From a virus: 31,718 bases of DNA. Every line of letters starts with the position of its first letter. Positions within the stretch are counted from its first letter, which is position 1. Below the pieces are notes generated by a model that saw only the letters and a program-made list of their open reading frames with translations, had not been told where the DNA came from and made no database searches. Shown here piece by piece: positions 23,229-30,038 of the stretch. Made by a program: the position numbers and the translations under genes. The stretch is from positions 1 through 31,718 of the IMG/VR virus record IMGVR_UViG_3300048079_000214; one strand, given 5' to 3'.

Positions 23229-24469
23229 GCAAGGATTCCTTCAATTTCGGCGACTTGCTCGGCGCTCGCCTTGACGGGCGTAACCGGCAGCGGCTTGGCC
23301 GCGTCGACCATGTTGAGCGGCTGCAGGTAGGTGTTGCCACCCACGATAGGGGGCAGGTTCTCCAGGCGGCGGATGTCGTTCACGGACAGCCATCCCCACT
23401 GGCGGGCGACCGCGTATGCGGCATATCGCGACCCCTGATCGCCGCGCAACAGGCCGGAGACGTTGAACTCGATGTAGTACTCATCCCGCTCGCTCGGGAG
23501 CAGCAGGTCGCGCATCATCGCCTGCTCGTGCCGCTTGATCCAAGGCAGCAGCGTGTAAATCACGAACTGGATCGCCTGGTGCTCGATGTTGGAGAAAGTG
23601 GCCTTGTCCAGCTCGCCGATCATGTGCGGCGGCACCTTGTAGATGCGCGCGATATCGAGGGACGTCAGCTTCAGGGCCGGGATCAACTCCGCGTCGACGT
23701 TGGTCATCGACAGAGGCTTGAACGTCATCCCCTCCTGCAGCATCGCCACGCGCTTGGCGTTGGTGCTGCCGCCGTACATCTGCTGCCAGCGGTCGGTGAT
23801 TCGATCGATGACGCTCTGGTCCTTGATCGGCGACGACTCTCGCGGCCGCTCGATCACACCCGACAGCGCGGTCCCGTTTAGGAACGACTTGCCGGCATAC
23901 TGTTGGATCGCCTGGGCATGGCCGATGGCGTTCGCGTGCAGCATAATCGGCGACATGCCGACGTAGTTGTTCAGGCTCCACCACCGGACATGGTGCACCA
24001 TGCGCTGCGGGATCGGCTCTTGACCGTCGATGCGGTAGTACGGCAGCAGGTCAGGCCCCTTGAGCACCTGAACGCTTTCCGTATCGACCGGGTACAGTCC
24101 GGTGACCGTACCATCGCCGTCTCGGCAGATGAGGCTGATCGAGTTGCCCCGGGTACCGGCCTTCAGCTGGCTGTTCTCGCGATATTCGAACGGCGTCTGC
24201 CACTCATTCGGGGCATACGCCAGGATCCGGTAAAGCGGGTGACCCTTGGCCGGCTCGCGGCCACCGTCCTTTGTGCGGCGGAACAGCTCGAGCGGCAGTT
24301 GCGCAATGCTTTCGGCGATCAAAGTCACACACGCCTGCAGCGAAGTCAGCGTGAGGGCCGACTCGACAGTCACCAGTGGCCCCGCATCGGAGCGCGCCCC
24401 ACCCAAGGCGGATAGCCAGCTGCCGCCGCCGGCGCTAACCTGCGGGCTAAAAAACTGTTTGGCGAACAT
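23225..24469 (-). CDS. Portal protein, HK97 family
   Basis: This 414-residue protein forms the dodecameric DNA portal at one capsid vertex. Family features include the N-terminal helix with A-C-V-T-L-I-A-E-S-I-A-Q-L-P-L, G-N-S-I-S-L-I, R-W-W-S-L-N-N-Y-V-G-M-S-P-I, and F-L-N-G. Further on are L-D-I-A-R-I-Y-K-V-P-P-H-M-I-G and the C-terminal Y-A-V-A-R-Q-W-G-W-L-S-V-N-D-I-R-R-L-E-N-L-P. Length is normal for the family. It overlaps the protease gene by four bases and follows a 57-residue membrane protein. Confidence 0.95.
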   Translation of the reverse strand: MFAKQFFSPQVSAGGGSWLSALGGARSDAGPLVTVESALTLTSLQACVTLIAESIAQLPLELFRRTKDGGREPAKGHPLYRILAYAPNEWQTPFEYRENSQLKAGTRGNSISLICRDGDGTVTGLYPVDTESVQVLKGPDLLPYYRIDGQEPIPQRMVHHVRWWSLNNYVGMSPIMLHANAIGHAQAIQQYAGKSFLNGTALSGVIERPRESSPIKDQSVIDRITDRWQQMYGGSTNAKRVAMLQEGMTFKPLSMTNVDAELIPALKLTSLDIARIYKVPPHMIGELDKATFSNIEHQAIQFVIYTLLPWIKRHEQAMMRDLLLPSERDEYYIEFNVSGLLRGDQGSRYAAYAVARQWGWLSVNDIRRLENLPPIVGGNTYLQPLNMVDAAKPLPVTPVKASAEQVAEIEGILA

Positions 24470-24472
24470 CCG

Positions 24473-24646
24473 TTATTCCTTGATGCCACCGCGCGCCATG
24501 GCGCGGGCAACGGTGTACGACCAGAACAGCAGGCCAGCGCCAGCGACGATGAAGCCCGCTGGGAGGAAGATCATCCCGGCGCCGACGGTAATCGAAAGCA
24601 GGCCGATGATGCCGGCGACGAGGGTCGCCCAGTCGATGAAGCTCAT
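24473..24646 (-). CDS. 57-residue membrane protein between terminase and portal
   Basis: This small protein begins M-S-F-I-D-W-A and has two hydrophobic helices (about residues 7-26 and 28-46) with a positively charged C-terminus (R-A-M-A-R-G-G-I-K). I know of similarly placed short membrane proteins in HK97-like phages but no function for them. Its ATG overlaps the terminase stop (ATGA) and its stop lies three bases before the portal start, so it is a genuine member of the operon. Confidence 0.7.
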   Translation of the reverse strand: MSFIDWATLVAGIIGLLSITVGAGMIFLPAGFIVAGAGLLFWSYTVARAMARGGIKE

Positions 24647-26316
24647 ATGCAAACGCCCTCGTCGTAAATTGATGTGGCCTGGTTTGGTACCGGGTCCAGT
24701 GCCATAAGTGAGACGGCATTGAAAAGCGCCATCAGCGGGTCAATCTTCGCGATTCCCGATGCCTGCTTGGTGATAATGAGCGCGTTTCCGCGGGGCTCGA
24801 CCTTTGCATTACCGACGCACCAGTTCATCAGAGGCTGGCCACCGTGCACCAGCACACCTTCTGCCAGCTTTCGCTCAGTAACGCTGATAGGGCCAACGAG
24901 CTTCCAGCCTTGAGGGACGCCGAAGCACATGGCTTCGTCAATGCCAGCATCGATCAGGGCCTGGAACATCACCTTGTGCGTCTTTTCCGGATCCAGGCCG
25001 ACCGATGCAAGCAAACCCGACTCGTTGATCTGCTTGACGACAGCGGCCACTGCGGCCACGTCGCCGGGCAGCTGCTCGATGATGATCAGATCACCCTGCT
25101 CCTTGAAATCTTCGTACCGGCTCTCTTCGCTTTTACGCCGGTCGAGTGCAATTGGGTGCGCCCATGCCCGCGTCCATCCCAGCCACTTTCGAGTTGACCG
25201 CTCGCGGCCGACCACAGCCAGGCCCAATAAGTCATCCAGGCCGCCGCCGTCGATACCAACGGTGACCACTTCACACCGCTCGAGCAGCTGCTCAAGCGTC
25301 AAACCGGGCACCTTCGCTTGCTGCTCCCAGAAATCCGCGCCTGCCCAGCGGTCAGAGCGCAGATTCAACCCGATTTCGACGTTCAGGTGCTTTGCGAGGA
25401 ACTGCTGGAACTTGCCGTCCGTCCGGTGCTGCATTTTGCGCAGCTGGTCTTCAAGCCATTCGGCGCTGACAGAGCGACCGATGTTCGGGTTGGTGATGTA
25501 GTAGGTCGAGGAGTCGAGGTAGGCCTTGGCCTTTACCATGGCTGCCGGGTACTCATAGAGCACGCCGAGCGACTTCTGATCGTGGATCTTTCCGTCTCGT
25601 ACATCGCGGAAATAGTTCAGCTTGTCTTTGTAGACGCCGGCCGGCGGCTCGTCGCTCTGGGTGGTCAGGTAGATGACCCACCCCTCATCGCGTGAAACTT
25701 GACCACCCAGCGCTTCCATGAACATCGCCTCGGCGTTGCCACGCTTGCCGAACAGCCAATGCTCGTCAACCAGCACCTTTCCGGACTTTTTGCCGGACAC
25801 GGTATCAGTGTCAGCTGCTACGACCTTCAAAGAGGCGCGCGAAACGCGATGCGTGATCGTCCGAACATGGTCCTGGACGTGAAACAGCGCCAGCAGCTCG
25901 TCGTCGGCGCGGACCATCGCGGCGGCCGGCTTGAAGCTGTTGTCGGCCACTTCCTTGGTTGGCGCCAGAATGAGGTGCTCTTCTTCGTCGCGCCAGCACA
26001 GGATCACTGCAGTCAGCATGATGCCGGCGGCGATCGTCGATTTCGTGTTTTTCTTACTGATCAGCAGGTAGTACTCGCGGATCATCTGCTTGCCAGTTTC
26101 GGCGTCGTAGCCACCGAAGATCGCAGCGACGAAGTCAAACACCCATTGTTCACTGCACTCGCCGAACGTCGGCTTGCCAGGCAAGTCAGTCACCTTCAAT
26201 TCTTTGAAGATGGCCAGCGCCTGCTCAGCCTGTTGCGGGAAGATCGGCGGAGGAATGATCGACAGCTTGGCCCTTATCCTGTCTTCCCAATCCGGACAGG
26301 CGGTAGACCATTCCAT
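24643..26316 (-). CDS. Terminase large subunit
   Basis: This 557-residue protein is the packaging ATPase and nuclease, Terminase_1 type. The N-terminal ATPase has a Walker A-like loop I-S-K-K-N-T-K92-S93-T and Walker B V-L-V-D184-E185-H. L-T-T-Q-S-D after it may be the coupling motif. The C-terminal RNase H-like nuclease begins at about 350 with V-G-I-D356-G-G-G-L-D361-D. The P-loop has Thr where many family members have Gly. Length is normal. It lies ten bases after the small subunit and overlaps the next small membrane gene by four bases. Confidence 0.95.
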   Translation of the reverse strand: MEWSTACPDWEDRIRAKLSIIPPPIFPQQAEQALAIFKELKVTDLPGKPTFGECSEQWVFDFVAAIFGGYDAETGKQMIREYYLLISKKNTKSTIAAGIMLTAVILCWRDEEEHLILAPTKEVADNSFKPAAAMVRADDELLALFHVQDHVRTITHRVSRASLKVVAADTDTVSGKKSGKVLVDEHWLFGKRGNAEAMFMEALGGQVSRDEGWVIYLTTQSDEPPAGVYKDKLNYFRDVRDGKIHDQKSLGVLYEYPAAMVKAKAYLDSSTYYITNPNIGRSVSAEWLEDQLRKMQHRTDGKFQQFLAKHLNVEIGLNLRSDRWAGADFWEQQAKVPGLTLEQLLERCEVVTVGIDGGGLDDLLGLAVVGRERSTRKWLGWTRAWAHPIALDRRKSEESRYEDFKEQGDLIIIEQLPGDVAAVAAVVKQINESGLLASVGLDPEKTHKVMFQALIDAGIDEAMCFGVPQGWKLVGPISVTERKLAEGVLVHGGQPLMNWCVGNAKVEPRGNALIITKQASGIAKIDPLMALFNAVSLMALDPVPNQATSIYDEGVCI

Positions 26317-26326
26317 ATCGTCGTCC

Positions 26327-26776
26327 TTACTTCACTGCCTTGAGCTGCGGCGGGGCCGCCGCCGCGAAGCGGCTGGCCACCTTCTTGGCGTCTTCGTTTT
26401 TCTGATCTTTTTTCCCGCCCTCACCCAGCTTCTGGTGCTTGAACGGCATCAGTGCTTTGGCGACATCAGCACGGATGCGGATATCAGCAGCCGGCTCGTT
26501 CATCAGATTCGTGAGGAATTCCATCGGGTCTGTGGTCGACGGGATGTCGACCACCTCGTCAGCCTGCGGTGGTGGTTTGGGGACGTTCGCGCCGCCAGTG
26601 GCGCCAGTGCCACGCCGCTGATCAAGGTAGGCTTTAACATCCGGGTCTTTAACATTTCTGGACCCGGCTGCTGATGCCGTTTTTTCACTAAAACCGGCAC
26701 GAATCGCCGCTTCCTTATTCGAGAACCCGGCCAAAACGGCATCGGCGAAGGCTCGCTTTTTGCCTGTTAAAGCCAT
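26327..26776 (-). CDS. Terminase small subunit
   Basis: This 149-residue protein has an N-terminal DNA-binding helical domain with the pattern T-G-K-K-R-A-F-A-D-A-V-L-A-G-F-S-N-K-E-A-A-I-R-A-G-F-S. That is the helix-turn-helix of Terminase_2-type small subunits, which recognise the packaging site. A Pro-rich linker and a C-terminal helical, basic tail follow. The ATG at 26776 sits eight bases after GGAGGA (26785-26790). A TTG two codons further upstream is too close to that sequence. The gene follows the HNH gene across a 106-bp gap. Confidence 0.9.
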   Translation of the reverse strand: MALTGKKRAFADAVLAGFSNKEAAIRAGFSEKTASAAGSRNVKDPDVKAYLDQRRGTGATGGANVPKPPPQADEVVDIPSTTDPMEFLTNLMNEPAADIRIRADVAKALMPFKHQKLGEGGKKDQKNEDAKKVASRFAAAAPPQLKAVK

Positions 26777-26842
26777 TAACAATTTCCTCCAAGGGGACTT
26801 TTTTCTGCGCGTGAGTTGCTAGTCGGTGTCCGGGTCCCAGGC

Positions 26843-26858
26843 GTTGTAGACTTACAAC
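26843..26858. promoter_or_regulatory. Palindrome in the HNH-terminase gap, possible packaging signal
   Basis: GTTGTA-GACT-TACAAC is a perfect 6+6 inverted repeat in the 106-bp gap between the HNH gene and the small terminase gene. A C-rich tract (CCCCTCCCCTTG) follows on the plus strand. In HK97-like phages the HNH gene borders the cohesive end site, so this gap is the natural candidate for cos. The cut site cannot be read from sequence alone. Confidence 0.4.
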
Positions 26859-26882
26859 AGCCCCTCCCCTTGCCACCCGTCG

Positions 26883-27200
26883 TCAGCCGCGCGACCGCTC
26901 CGCAGCCTCACGAGCCGTCTTGGCGTCATGGCACGGAACGCACAACACTTCCTTGTTCGATTCGTCGTCACTGCCGCCCTTCCAGAGCGGAATGATGTGG
27001 TCGACCGGGCCACCGATGGTGGCGCGACCTTTGCGCTTGCACTGCTGGCACAAGCCGAAGTCACGCGCTCGGATGCGATCGCGATCACGCACACCGGCCG
27101 ACCCGCGCTTGCGCTCGACCGTCTCAGGTCGCTGCGTCGGCAGCATGGTGACTCTGCTTGCCGCAGGACGCAGTTGGGTTCGTAGCTGCTGCAGCTTCAC
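26883..27200 (-). CDS. HNH endonuclease
   Basis: This 105-residue protein has a GTG start at 27200, overlapping the previous stop as GTGA. The HNH core contains C-Q-Q-C (about residues 51-54), then V-D-H-I-I-P-L-W-K-G-G, a conserved Asn (S-N-K-E-V) and C-V-P-C-H. The DH pair, Asn and final His would bind the catalytic metal and the two CxxC pairs a structural zinc. HNH proteins next to terminase genes are known partners in cutting at cos sites in phages such as HK97. The N-terminus is basic and probably DNA-contacting. Confidence 0.92.
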   Translation of the reverse strand: MKLQQLRTQLRPAASRVTMLPTQRPETVERKRGSAGVRDRDRIRARDFGLCQQCKRKGRATIGGPVDHIIPLWKGGSDDESNKEVLCVPCHDAKTAREAAERSRG

Positions 27201-27340
27201 GACGACTCAAACTTGATTCCGCGATCCACGATCCAGTCGATCATGCGGTTAGCGATCCACGAAAGCATGAGCGCACCAGTTAGTGCCGGGCGAGTCCACC
27301 AAGCCACTTGGGCGCGCAAAGTAAGGGTGACGGTCGCCAT
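27197..27340 (-). CDS. 47-residue single-helix protein before HNH
   Basis: This small protein contains V-A-W-W-T-R-P-A-L-T-G-A-L-M-L-S-W-I and ends R-G-I-K-F-E-S-S, giving one hydrophobic or amphipathic helix. Similar short proteins with an A-W-W core occur upstream of phage HNH genes, with no known function. It is locked between neighbours by a TGATG overlap at its start and a GTGA overlap at its end. Confidence 0.6.
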   Translation of the reverse strand: MATVTLTLRAQVAWWTRPALTGALMLSWIANRMIDWIVDRGIKFESS

Positions 27341-27645
27341 CAGGTGGCCTTCCATGGCTCATGCGCATGCTCGATGCCCGGCTCACGCGGCGCCGCTGGC
27401 CCCGAGAACAGCGCTCGAATAACCTGCTTCACGTTGGCAGGGACTTGACGCGCAGCCTCGACAATGCTGGTGCTTGGACCACCGTGGCCTTTCGCGCGCA
27501 GAATCGTCTGGGCTTCTTCGCACGCAGCCAGGTGCTCAGCGAACTGGTTCAGGCGATAAAGGTCAGCCGCCTTGGCCGCATGGGCGCCAGGGCCGAGCAC
27601 GGCTCGCAGGATCTCGGCGCGATAGATACGTGCGATGTCGTTCAT
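27340..27645 (-). CDS. Small soluble phage protein of unknown function
   Basis: This 101-residue protein has an N-terminal helix (D-I-A-R-I-Y-R-A-E-I-L-R-A-V-L-G), a second with E-H-L-A-A-C-E-E-A-Q-T-I-L-R-A-K-G, then G-H-G-G-P-S-T-S-I-V-E-A-A-R-Q-V-P. The C-A-x-A-x-x-x-L-R-A-K-G-x-G-x-x-x-x-S-I motif recurs in short proteins of phage packaging regions, without a function. GAGG lies seven bases ahead of the ATG, within a 16-bp stretch repeated before the 70-residue gene. Confidence 0.65.
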   Translation of the reverse strand: MNDIARIYRAEILRAVLGPGAHAAKAADLYRLNQFAEHLAACEEAQTILRAKGHGGPSTSIVEAARQVPANVKQVIRALFSGPAAPREPGIEHAHEPWKAT

Positions 27646-27734
27646 GCGATACCTCGAATCCGATTGAATGTTGCTTGCTCATGCAGCTTGAGCAAGCGAT
27701 GGCGCAGCCAGTCCAACTCCTGCGCGACCGTCAT
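27642..27734 (-). CDS. 30-residue peptide gene
   Basis: This encodes M-T-V-A-Q-E-L-D-W-L-R-H-R-L-L-K-L-H-E-Q and ten more residues, a likely amphipathic helix. It begins one base after the upstream stop and its TGA overlaps the next ATG as ATGA. The upstream gene's end (GGGGAGAAA) could supply a ribosome binding site. It may work only as a translational coupler; position is the main evidence. Confidence 0.45.
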   Translation of the reverse strand: MTVAQELDWLRHRLLKLHEQATFNRIRGIA

Positions 27735-27735
27735 G

Positions 27736-27948
27736 CTATTTCTCCCCGAAGCCCGGCACGTCGTGTGCGGACTCGGTCTTGAACGAGATGATCCAGATCA
27801 GCACGAGCAATCCGACCAGCGTCCACAGCACGCCGAACGCCCACCCCGGCGCACCAAGGCGATCGAGCAGCAGCCAGAACAGGATGGCGAAGCCGAGCGG
27901 TGAACGCGTCGGCAGGGACGACGACTTGATAACGGTGCTGCGCTTCAT
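27736..27948 (-). CDS. 70-residue membrane protein
   Basis: This small protein has a basic N-terminus and two hydrophobic helices (about residues 17-32 and 36-55, the latter L-W-T-L-V-G-L-L-V-L-I-W-I-I), with an acidic C-terminal tail. That suggests an inner-membrane protein with two passes. I recognise no family. It is the first gene of a block of five overlapping genes ending in HNH. CGAGGTATCGC precedes its ATG, the same initiation sequence used for the gene at 27645. Confidence 0.65.
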   Translation of the reverse strand: MKRSTVIKSSSLPTRSPLGFAILFWLLLDRLGAPGWAFGVLWTLVGLLVLIWIISFKTESAHDVPGFGEK

Positions 27949-28132
27949 GCGATACCTCGGAAAAGAAAAGCCGCCCGGCGCATGGATGCGAGAGGCAGCG
28001 AAGTCCAGCGAACTGGAGGAGACAAGTTGTGGTGGCAGGTGCTGTCAATCCTGCAACGTCGCCCATCACTGGGCGCGAACCCTTGGGCGCAAACGTCTGA
28101 TAAGTTGCTTGCGCATCAGCTAATGCGCCTCA

Positions 28133-28242
28133 CCACACGGCTGCCGGCAGGAGTCGAACCTGCATCCTCTCCTTTCCATCGGACTATTGTTCAATCCGGA
28201 CTGCGGGAGCGCTCTATCCAATGAGCTTCGGCATGCGTGTGG
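28133..28242 (-). tRNA. tRNA-like element, probable pseudo-tRNA with extended stem
   Basis: On the minus strand a T arm (GCAGG-TTCGACT-CCTGC), a D arm (GCTC-ATTGGATA-GAGC) and part of an acceptor stem (TGCCG/CGGCA) occur in tRNA order; the arms resemble tRNA-Arg. Three things are wrong for a working tRNA. Only five acceptor pairs form. The anticodon stem is CTCC/GGAG with about 31 loop bases instead of seven, including an internal hairpin CGGATT/AGTCCG. No CCA is encoded. Beyond a 2x2 mismatch the acceptor is prolonged by seven further pairs (CCACACG/CGTGTGG). I call it a tRNA mimic or decayed tRNA and assign no anticodon. Confidence 0.55.
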
Positions 28243-28574
28243 CGGCTCGTTTCGTGAACCATGCGGCATGTACGTCTACATGCACCTACTACGGATGAAT
28301 GTGGCTTATTCCACACCATTACCGAAATCTTGCGGCGGGCGGCGCTAATCCCCGCACTCTGGGGATGCGCTGCTGGTGCAGGACCGGAGATACGGGAGCG
28401 GACGGCGGGGCTCTCACCCGCGGCAGGGTAGCTGCGGCCGCATTGATCGGGTAGCCCTAACGTGGGCCAGGCGACCAGCCCCAAGGCTATCTGCCAGGTG
28501 GGCGGTGCAACTGGTGCTGGTTACAGCGTCCAGCGTCGAGGAGCGCACATGGGTGCTCGACTGGCCCGGCCGAT

Positions 28575-28639
28575 GCCGGAGCGTACTGCTCTATATGTAT
28601 GGCGCCGTCTTCTGAGACTGGCCGGGCGGGCGCTCCGGC
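28575..28639. repeat. Long-loop inverted repeat
   Basis: GCCGGAGCG (28575-28583) and CGCTCCGGC (28631-28639) are exact complements. GATG and CATC beyond them also pair across a three-base bulge. The 47-base loop is AT-richer at its centre. Confidence 0.65.
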
Positions 28640-28707
28640 ACTCATCGGGCAACTGTGATCCCGTGCGCAGTTTCTTCGCGCTTTAACGTGATGACCAGGT
28701 GGGCGGC

Positions 28708-28827
28708 TTAAGCGCCGCCAATACCCTCGCGCTTGTAGAAGGGGCGAACCGCCTTGGCGATGCCAATCTTGCCAGCAGCCTGGCGCTTGGCTTGAATACG
28801 TTCTGCTTGCATGCGGGTGGTGACCAT
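28708..28827 (-). CDS. 39-residue basic protein
   Basis: This encodes M-V-T-T-R-M-Q-A-E-R-I-Q-A-K-R and a further Lys/Arg-rich stretch ending K-R-E-G-I-G-G-A. AGGAGAG lies four bases before the ATG at 28827, a strong initiation site. That is why I prefer this start to an in-frame ATG 132 bases upstream, which lies beyond the terminator. The charge suggests nucleic acid binding, but no family is recognised. It is the first gene after the terminator at 28852-28874. Confidence 0.55.
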   Translation of the reverse strand: MVTTRMQAERIQAKRQAAGKIGIAKAVRPFYKREGIGGA

Positions 28828-28851
28828 GATCTCTCCTATAGGGCGGACAAC

Positions 28852-28874
28852 AAAAAAGCCCGCAACCTCTCGGT
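28852..28874. terminator. Bidirectional intrinsic terminator
   Basis: AAAAGC-C-CGCA, a nine-base loop, then TGCG-A-GCTTTT forms a stem whose A and T flanks give a U-run on either transcript. On the minus strand six T follow. It closes the transcript of the lipoyl-domain gene 172 bp downstream of that gene's stop. The stretch 28875-29045 holds no gene I can support. Confidence 0.75.
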
Positions 28875-29045
28875 GCGAGCTTTTGTATGGGCGAGCGCCG
28901 GCTGTATTGCGGGCCGGGTACTCGACTGCCTCGGGTGACGTTGGCGCCGAAGCGCGCATTACGTGGATCGAGGGATATGTGAAGGCTTTAGTTTACGCCC
29001 TGTTCTTTCAAATCGCAATCGGAAACGCCATTTACCGATGAAAAT

Positions 29046-30026
29046 TTATGGTCGGCTGGACGTTGGGAAGGGCCAGCCCGTCGGCGCTATAACACTCTGT
29101 GCCACCGGTACTTCCCTTCGGACTGACGCGACCAAATCACCCGGTTTGACCGCTTCACCAACTTTTACATGAACACGGGTAACGGTACCAGCATGGGGGG
29201 AAGGGACTTCAAAAACCGCTTTCCCCATCTGACAATCGACTACAGTCTGATCAGCGCGTAATTTGTCTCCAACGTTCACGTGTACGCAGACTACCTTTGC
29301 ATCAGAGCCGGTCTCAGGTATGAAAACGTGTGCTTCGTCTGCGTGCTCTGGGACGTTGGCGTCATAACCCTGCTCGTTCCGGTGAGATTTGGGAGAGGAT
29401 CCTTGAGGCATCGAAGATTCAAACAGCTCTTTTACTTGCGGTCCGCCCTGCAAAAACGCGTACACTCGATCCCAAGGAATTGGCTGCCGGTTTTCGAAAC
29501 TCTGCTGTGCTAGTTGATCCAAGAGTTCATGACGAGCTCTCTTGCAAAGCTCTGCGAGGGCCGCCGTCTCAGAAGCAGAATCAATTTGAAGATGAGTCAA
29601 AGCCGCGACAACGGTTGTCTTCCCGATAATCACAGCACTTAGCCAGTCCTCCTTACCTTCTCGCAGTCTGTTCTCGGCGTAGTCAACCGACTCTTTCACC
29701 GTCAACAGGTATCCAAAAGCCTCCTTGACCATATTCAAGCGAATAACGAAACCAAGATTTTGTACGCGAGAGTGCAACTCCTCAAGCTTGTCAGCTTCGA
29801 TCTTTCCGATTACGGCATCACGTGCAGCCTTGGTTATTTCGGCCAACTGGTCGGTGGACTGACGCACTACATCGTCAACAGTCCAAGTAGGCTGAGCGGC
29901 TTCGCGCGGGGCGTATTTATCAACTGCGCTGTCAATTACACGGTCAGCTACTGTTAGCGCTTTATTGAGGAGGAAGGAGAAGATTGTCGGAAAAAGCATC
30001 GCTTTGGCAGGTAAGTGAGCGCGCAT
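29046..30026 (-). CDS. Protein with C-terminal lipoyl domain, inserted cargo gene
   Basis: This encodes 326 residues from the ATG at 30026, which has AGAGAGG six bases ahead; an earlier in-frame ATG lacks such a site. Residues 1-205 are helical and soluble, of no family I recognise, with a hydrophobic patch at about 11-20. Residues 205-230 are a polar linker. Residues about 232-303 are a biotinyl/lipoyl domain: V-x-V-x-V-G-D-x-L, then Q-M-G-K269-A-V-F-E-V-P-S-P-H-A-G, then V-K-V-G-E-x-V-x-x-G-D-L. K269 aligns with the lysine that carries lipoate in E2 subunits (normally D-K-A). G replaces D, and the biotin motif A-M-K-M is absent. The gene is AT-richer than its neighbours and lies between the Q-like gene and a terminator, the usual layout of a moron. 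Function unknown. Confidence 0.75.
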   Translation of the reverse strand: MRAHLPAKAMLFPTIFSFLLNKALTVADRVIDSAVDKYAPREAAQPTWTVDDVVRQSTDQLAEITKAARDAVIGKIEADKLEELHSRVQNLGFVIRLNMVKEAFGYLLTVKESVDYAENRLREGKEDWLSAVIIGKTTVVAALTHLQIDSASETAALAELCKRARHELLDQLAQQSFENRQPIPWDRVYAFLQGGPQVKELFESSMPQGSSPKSHRNEQGYDANVPEHADEAHVFIPETGSDAKVVCVHVNVGDKLRADQTVVDCQMGKAVFEVPSPHAGTVTRVHVKVGEAVKPGDLVASVRREVPVAQSVIAPTGWPFPTSSRP

Positions 30027-30038
30027 CAAGGACCTCTC

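Larger units (their letters stand above)
27961..28707 (-). ncRNA. Gene-free, stem-loop-rich transcribed region
   Basis: No open frame in these 747 bp has a ribosome binding site plus protein-like composition. Instead many exact inverted repeats occur: TCCAG-CGAA-CTGGA (28004-28017), GCGCAT/ATGCGC (28111-28128), the tRNA-like element (28133-28242), GCATGTA-CGTC-TACATGC (28266-28283), TGTGG/CCACA (28300-28315), ATCCCC/GGGGAT with flanking GCGC (28342-28370), a G-U-containing 7-pair stem (about 28420-28440) and GCCGGAGCG/CGCTCCGGC (28575-28639). It would lie in the leader of the packaging and head transcript on the minus strand. Strand and function are inferred. Options are an RNA antiterminator of the HK022 put kind, a small RNA, or a packaging-related site. 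Confidence 0.45.

Noticed and set aside
20922-23330. 802-codon plus-strand open frame opposite capsid and protease
   Set aside because: It spans two well-supported minus-strand genes, the terminator and the gap between them, with shadow-like composition and no domain.
24447-24719. 90-codon minus-strand frame across the terminase-portal junction
   Set aside because: A 57-residue frame with proper ATGA coupling and two membrane helices explains the same gap better.
27961-27985. Terminator after the 70-residue gene's upstream region
   Set aside because: TTTTCTTTT follows only a three-pair stem on the minus strand, too weak to call.
28133-28242. Working tRNA-Phe (GAA) or tRNA-Arg (CCG)
   Set aside because: Either anticodon can be pointed to in the sequence, but neither sits in a seven-base loop closed by a five-pair stem, and the acceptor has two mismatches.
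28191-28484. 97-codon minus-strand frame in the gene-free stretch
   Set aside because: It overlaps the tRNA-like element and several stem-loops, has no ribosome binding site and a random-looking composition.
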